A stretch of DNA of 64,000 nt from UBA1926 sp002337215 (GTDB lineage Bacteria > Planctomycetota > Phycisphaerae > Phycisphaerales > UBA1924), in contig CAXBAF010000007.1 of assembly GCA_963973795.1 (NCBI GenBank), positions 59,201 through 123,200 of the forward strand. Reading direction: 5' to 3'. Every line of letters begins with the position of its first letter. Position 1 is the stretch's first letter. Below are positions 60,531 through 64,000 of the stretch, in pieces. The notes beneath the pieces were generated by a model. That model ran no database searches. It saw nothing but the letters and a program-made list of their open reading frames with translations, and was not told the origin of the DNA. The position numbers and the translations under genes were made by a program.

Positions 60531-60971
60531 GTGAAACCTCACCCAGCCATCTCGATCTTGCTCGCCCTTTGGTTTGCCTTGGGAGCCGGGCTCGGCCCGC
60601 GTTTCCTCTGCATCTGTGCTGATGGGTCAACGACCACCCAGTTCGGCGACCAATTCTGCTGCGACGGGCCGGGTGAAGACCCGTGCCCGGTTCCCTCAAA
60701 GCACAGCGACGAATCGAGTCGCTGCGTTGCCTGCCCCGACGGCGGATGCCAGTCCACCGAGGTGGAATCCGAGTCGATCGTTGCCGTTGATCGCTTTGAG
60801 AAAGACACGGACGAAGACTGGTCTCTGGATGGGCCTGATGATCCGACCTTCGCTTGGTTCGAGTTCCTCGCTAGCCGATCGGCCAGTACGATCTCTATGC
60901 CGCAACCTCCGGTGCTATCAGGCATCGGATTCTCTGCTTGCCATCTTCGCAGCGTGATTTTGCTCGTTTAG
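60531..60971 (+). CDS. Small exported Cys-rich protein at the head of the RND efflux operon
   Basis: This 146-residue protein starts at GTG, about 30 bp after the operator/promoter. The start codon has no clear Shine-Dalgarno. A hydrophobic signal-like segment lies at ~8-24 ('ILLALWFALGAGLGP'). The next ~50 residues hold nine Cys: 'FLCICADGS', 'FCCDGPGEDPC' and 'CVACPDGGC'. The remainder is acidic with a weakly hydrophobic end. I do not recognise a family. Position in the operon and Cys content suggest a periplasmic metal-binding or metal-handling protein. It lies 94 bp before the channel gene. Confidence 0.65.
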   Translation: MKPHPAISILLALWFALGAGLGPRFLCICADGSTTTQFGDQFCCDGPGEDPCPVPSKHSDESSRCVACPDGGCQSTEVESESIVAVDRFEKDTDEDWSLDGPDDPTFAWFEFLASRSASTISMPQPPVLSGIGFSACHLRSVILLV

Positions 60972-61065
60972 GACGACCTGGGATTCTGCGCAGTTCGTGA
61001 ACTGCGTTCGTATTTCCCCAGGGTCTCGGCGTGCGCCGAGCAACGTCTCTATCCGAGTGAAACAC

Positions 61066-62472
61066 ATGAGATTCGCTGAATTAAAGCTGTTGTGTTGCGT
61101 GAGCATCCTCGCTCTGCTGGGCGGGTGCGCACCGTCACCGTTCGACTTCGAGCCACCCGCGGCAAGGCCTCTCTTGCACGACATGCCTCGTTACGAAGCA
61201 CCATCGGAGCCTAATCGAGTCAGATCAGGATCGGATGTGGTCGCCATCGGCGAGCAGTTGACCCTCCGTCAAGCTCTCGCGGCTGCGCTGGTGCGCAACC
61301 CACGGCTGCGGTCGCTCGCATGGGAGCCGAGGATTGCAGAGGCGCGTCGTCTGCAGGCCGGGCTCTCGCCCAATCCGAGCATTGGGATCGAAGTCGAGGA
61401 CTTCGCGGGCTCTGGAAGTCTGAATGGCTTTGGGTCTGCCGAGACGACAATTGCGTTTAGCCAACTTCTTGAGCTCGGCGGGAAGCGAGACCGCCGAGTG
61501 CGGGTCGCCGAGGGGCAGTGGGCGGTGGCTGCTCTCGATTTCGAAGCACAGCGGCTCGCCGTGCTCACCGACACCGCCACCCGATTCGTTCGTGTGCTGG
61601 AACTCCAGCAGCGGGTCGAATTCGCCGTTCGTGCACAAGAGCTCGCTGAAGAGAACCGGCACGTCATCGATCGGCGGGTGCAGGCCGGCGATGTTTCGCC
61701 GATCGATGAGATCAAGGCACGGCTCGAAAGCGAGTCCGCCCGTATCGCCGCAGATCGGCGGGGTCGAGAGCTTGACGCCGCGAAGCGTGACCTCTGCGCG
61801 ATGTGGGATGCGACCAATCCCGACTTTGATGTAGCCATCGGATCACTGGATGATCTCCTGCCTGTTCCGTTGCTCGATGCCCTGACGGATCTCGTTGAGC
61901 AGCATCCGGAAGTGCAGCGTTGGATCGCGGAGACCGAGCGGCGATCATCGGTGGTTGCTCTCGAACGATCCCAAGCCGTTCCGAATGTTACGGCCGGAGC
62001 CGGCATTCGGCGGTTCGAGGAAAACGATGATGTTGGTCTCGTGGTGTCAGCGTCCGTACCACTGACCATTTTCGATCGCAATCAGGGGGGAATCCTCGCC
62101 GCTCGTCTGCGGGCGGCACAAGCGGTCGATGAAGCCCGAGCATCCCGCCGCGACTTGGCGACCCGGCTTGTTCGTACGCACGCACGGTTGACTGCTGCGT
62201 ACCACGAGGCCAAGGCGATCGACGCGGTTCTTCTCCCCGCAGCACAGGACGCCTACGACGCTACGCGAAGGGCTTATGACGAGGGCAAGCTGCCGTACCT
62301 CGATGTCCTCGATGCACAGCGCACCCTGTTCGATACTGAAACACAACGGCTCGAAGCCCTTGCCGAGTACCACGCCGCAAAGGTGCAGGTTGAGGGGCTC
62401 ATCTCAGAGCCGCTGAACGCCCCTCGCTCCGACGAACATTCTGATCACCCCAATCAAGGAGATACACCGTGA
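61066..62472 (+). CDS. TolC-family outer-membrane efflux lipoprotein (CusC/CzcC type)
   Basis: This is the outer-membrane channel of a heavy-metal RND efflux pump. The 468-residue protein has a lipobox 'LLGGC' (Cys21), 'LTLRQALAAALVRNPRL' (the first OEP helix), 'LQAGLSPNPSIGIEVEDFAGSG', 'QLLELGGKRDRR' and the second repeat ending 'AYDEGKLPYLDVLDAQRTLFD'. These are the usual landmarks of CzcC/CusC-like proteins. The ATG at 61066 was chosen because the signal peptide begins there; the frame extends upstream to 60997. Its stop overlaps the adaptor start by 3 bases, so translation is coupled. Confidence 0.93.
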   Translation: MRFAELKLLCCVSILALLGGCAPSPFDFEPPAARPLLHDMPRYEAPSEPNRVRSGSDVVAIGEQLTLRQALAAALVRNPRLRSLAWEPRIAEARRLQAGLSPNPSIGIEVEDFAGSGSLNGFGSAETTIAFSQLLELGGKRDRRVRVAEGQWAVAALDFEAQRLAVLTDTATRFVRVLELQQRVEFAVRAQELAEENRHVIDRRVQAGDVSPIDEIKARLESESARIAADRRGRELDAAKRDLCAMWDATNPDFDVAIGSLDDLLPVPLLDALTDLVEQHPEVQRWIAETERRSSVVALERSQAVPNVTAGAGIRRFEENDDVGLVVSASVPLTIFDRNQGGILAARLRAAQAVDEARASRRDLATRLVRTHARLTAAYHEAKAIDAVLLPAAQDAYDATRRAYDEGKLPYLDVLDAQRTLFDTETQRLEALAEYHAAKVQVEGLISEPLNAPRSDEHSDHPNQGDTP

Positions 62473-64000
62473 GACCATCACACGGCGTCATTGCACTCGT
62501 TTGCCTGATCACAACAGCGCTTCTGCTCGGCGGGTGCGACCGCAATCAGGAAGCATCATCAGCGTCCGACGGATCACGTGCATCTGACGTGACTCAGGTC
62601 GCGCACTCTCACGAGAACGGTGAGACTTGCTTTGTGTGTGACACCACGAAGCGCGATGCCGGTCGCCTGTGGTGTACCGAGCATGCCAGGTACGAGGACC
62701 GGTGCTGGATCTGCCAGCCGCAGCTCGAGGATCCGTCCCGGCCCTACTGCGAGGAGCACTATCTGTATGAAGACGAGTGCCATCTCTGTAACCCGACACT
62801 CGGTGCCTCCGAGAACGCAGCCGATGAATCAGCCGGTGGTCTCCACGGACACGGCGCAGACGAGACTTGCTTCATCTGTGACTCGGCCAAGCGTGATGAG
62901 GGCCGCTTGTGGTGCACCGAGCACGGTCGCTACGAGGACCGGTGCTGGATCTGCCAGCCACAGTTGGAAGACTCGGCTCGTCCATATTGCGAGGAGCACT
63001 TCCTTTACGAGGACGAATGCCACCTGTGCAATCCCACCCTGCTGGGGGACGCCTCGGCGACGCCCTCCCGCGATGAGGCTCCCGCTCTCTTCTGTCACGA
63101 GCACGGCGTCGATGAGATCGAATGTGGAATTTGCCAGCCCCAACTCGCTGGGGCGCTTGAGGCTGGCGAGTCGTTGCTCGTCCGCATGCCGTCTGCGAGA
63201 TCGGCCGAGCTTGCGGGGCTAACGCTTGAGCGGCCGGATCGCGGCGCTGCATCGGCATCGATAAGCCTGTTGGGAGAGGTCCGCTACAACGGCAACCGGC
63301 TAGCCAATCTCACACCGTTGGCTCCTGGTGTGATCGCCGATATCCGCGTCGATGTCGGTGATCGCGTCGAAGAGGGGCAAGTGCTCGCGATTATCAACTC
63401 GGTGGATGTCGCACAGGCAAAGTCAGCATACCTGTCCAAGATCGCGGAGCTCGAAGCGAGAACCACCGTGTTCGAGCGCGAGCAGAAGCTCGTGAATGAG
63501 AACATTGCAGCGCGGCGAGACTTCCAGGATGCCCAGGCGGCGCTAAAGCTCGCCGAGCTTGAGGTGCGTCGCACGCACCAGCAGCTCATCAACCTCGGAT
63601 TCACTGAATCGGAAGTCGCCGAAATCGCTGCTGAGCAGTCGTCTTCCTCAGACCTGTATGTCAGGGCACCCTTCGCTGGCACTGTCGTCGAGCGGACTGC
63701 GGTGCTTGGCGAGGCAGCGGATTCAGAGGGCTCGATCTTCGAGATCGCTGATTTGTCAACGATGTGGATCGAGCTCGCGGTCCCGGAAGAGCAGGCATTC
63801 CAGATCGAGCGTGGCGGTGAGATCATCGCGAGCGTCCGGGCCCTGCCCGAGCTTGAGATCCCAGGACAGATCACATGGATCAGCCCGCGCATCGATGAGC
63901 GTACGCGGATGGTTCGGGCCCGCGCAACGGTTAGTAATGATCGTGGCATCCTTCGACACGGCATGTTTACCGAGGTCTCCGCAATGATCGGTGGCACCTC
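62469..64000 (+). CDS. Heavy-metal RND efflux adaptor (CusB/CzcB type) with tandem Cys/His modules, 3' end off the window
   Basis: This is a periplasmic membrane-fusion protein; 510 residues are visible without a stop. It starts at GTG 62469, overlapping the channel gene. A lipobox 'LLLGGC' (Cys23) is followed by two 60-residue Cys/His modules (52-111 and 132-191, ~87% identical) and a partial third ('FCHEHGVDEIECGICQ', ~208-223). Each module has the pattern CxxC-x11-CxxH-x6-CxxC-x11-CxxH-x6-CxxC. The classic adaptor follows: lipoyl half 'APGVIADIRVDVGDRVEEGQ' (~285), coiled coil ('IAELEARTTVFEREQ'), second lipoyl half 'YVRAPFAGTVVERTAVLGE' and beta-barrel ('WIELAVPEEQAF', 'GQITWISPRIDERTR'). 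The modules replace the usual N-terminal metal-binding domain of such adaptors. The RND pump gene should lie just beyond the window. Confidence 0.9.
   Translation, partial: MRPSHGVIALVCLITTALLLGGCDRNQEASSASDGSRASDVTQVAHSHENGETCFVCDTTKRDAGRLWCTEHARYEDRCWICQPQLEDPSRPYCEEHYLYEDECHLCNPTLGASENAADESAGGLHGHGADETCFICDSAKRDEGRLWCTEHGRYEDRCWICQPQLEDSARPYCEEHFLYEDECHLCNPTLLGDASATPSRDEAPALFCHEHGVDEIECGICQPQLAGALEAGESLLVRMPSARSAELAGLTLERPDRGAASASISLLGEVRYNGNRLANLTPLAPGVIADIRVDVGDRVEEGQVLAIINSVDVAQAKSAYLSKIAELEARTTVFEREQKLVNENIAARRDFQDAQAALKLAELEVRRTHQQLINLGFTESEVAEIAAEQSSSSDLYVRAPFAGTVVERTAVLGEAADSEGSIFEIADLSTMWIELAVPEEQAFQIERGGEIIASVRALPELEIPGQITWISPRIDERTRMVRARATVSNDRGILRHGMFTEVSAMIGGT
62622..63041 (+). 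repeat. Two direct copies of a 180-bp Cys/His-module coding repeat
   Basis: Copy 1 is 62622-62801 and copy 2 is 62862-63041, each encoding 60 residues and separated by a 60-bp linker, so the repeat period is exactly 240 bp. The proteins differ at 8 of 60 positions (about 87% identity), and no Cys or His is changed. A truncated third copy (C-x2-H-x6-C-x2-C only) lies at about 63090-63135. The high similarity indicates a fairly recent or conversion-maintained duplication. Confidence 0.9.

Noticed and set aside
62622..63041. Reading the Cys/His repeats as the common heavy-metal-binding domain of CusB/CzcB adaptors
   Set aside because: That domain is short and built around a Tyr-His-Cys-Pro-Met-His type core; the modules here have regular CxxC and CxxH pairs at 25-residue intervals and no such core.
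1..64000. CRISPR arrays, insertion sequences, phage attachment sites, rRNA genes
   Set aside because: No evenly spaced short repeats with unique spacers, no transposase or integrase motifs, and no rRNA-like sequence were found; the only RNA gene seen is tRNA-Thr.

Overview
The window is GC-rich, densely coded chromosomal DNA from a Gram-negative bacterium, most likely a planctomycete of the Phycisphaerae type. This assignment is an inference. It rests on secreted enzymes carrying the short dockerin-like 'ADI..F...F..GCP' module, a TPR/HEXXH/PDZ protein of the DUF1570 kind, an orphan STN-domain protein, type III glutamine synthetase, and an imuA-imuB-dnaE2 cassette. No rRNA, CRISPR array, insertion sequence or prophage was seen. 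One tRNA gene is present.

Region by region. (1) 1-8.6 kb: the 3' end of an outer-membrane two-partner-secretion transporter (TpsB) and its 2747-residue filamentous-haemagglutinin-like exoprotein (TpsA), which has a block of ~47-residue repeats, closed by a strong terminator. (2) 8.7-20.3 kb: a type VI secretion locus, tssA-tssB-tssC-hcp-tagJ-tssE-tssF-tssG-tssH(clpV). It encodes the sheath, inner tube, most baseplate parts and the recycling ATPase, but no TssJ/L/M membrane complex, TssK or VgrG. (3) 20.5-31.7 kb: glnN; then, on the minus strand, a compact run (thioesterase, STAS protein, purN, DUF1570-like metalloprotease, hypothetical protein, thyA); then a DinB-like protein, nadB and a lipoprotein on the plus strand. 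(4) 31.7-41.2 kb: M28 aminopeptidase, gcvP, TPR-sulfotransferase, STN protein, tRNA-Thr(CGU) and hflX. (5) 41.4-46.7 kb: a DtxR-family regulator and a TroABCD-like Mn/Zn/Fe ABC importer. Both permeases end in DtxR-like cytoplasmic domains. (6) 46.8-52.5 kb: the imuA-imuB-dnaE2 mutagenesis cassette behind a promoter with an inverted repeat in its spacer. (7) 52.6-59.7 kb: a multidomain GH3 glucosidase, a two-domain polyphosphate kinase 2 and a sulfatase, suggesting use of sulfated polysaccharide. (8) 60.0-64.0 kb: an ArsR repressor divergent from a heavy-metal RND efflux operon (Cys-rich exported protein, TolC-like channel, adaptor running off the end). A 32-bp palindrome lies between them and forms two overlapping, opposed promoters.

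The most unusual element is the RND adaptor at the right edge. After its lipoprotein signal it carries two near-identical 60-residue Cys/His modules and a partial third, with evenly spaced CxxC and CxxH knuckles. This looks like a periplasmic metal-binding antenna unlike the usual heavy-metal-binding domain of such adaptors. The paired permease-DtxR fusions are the second most interesting feature.
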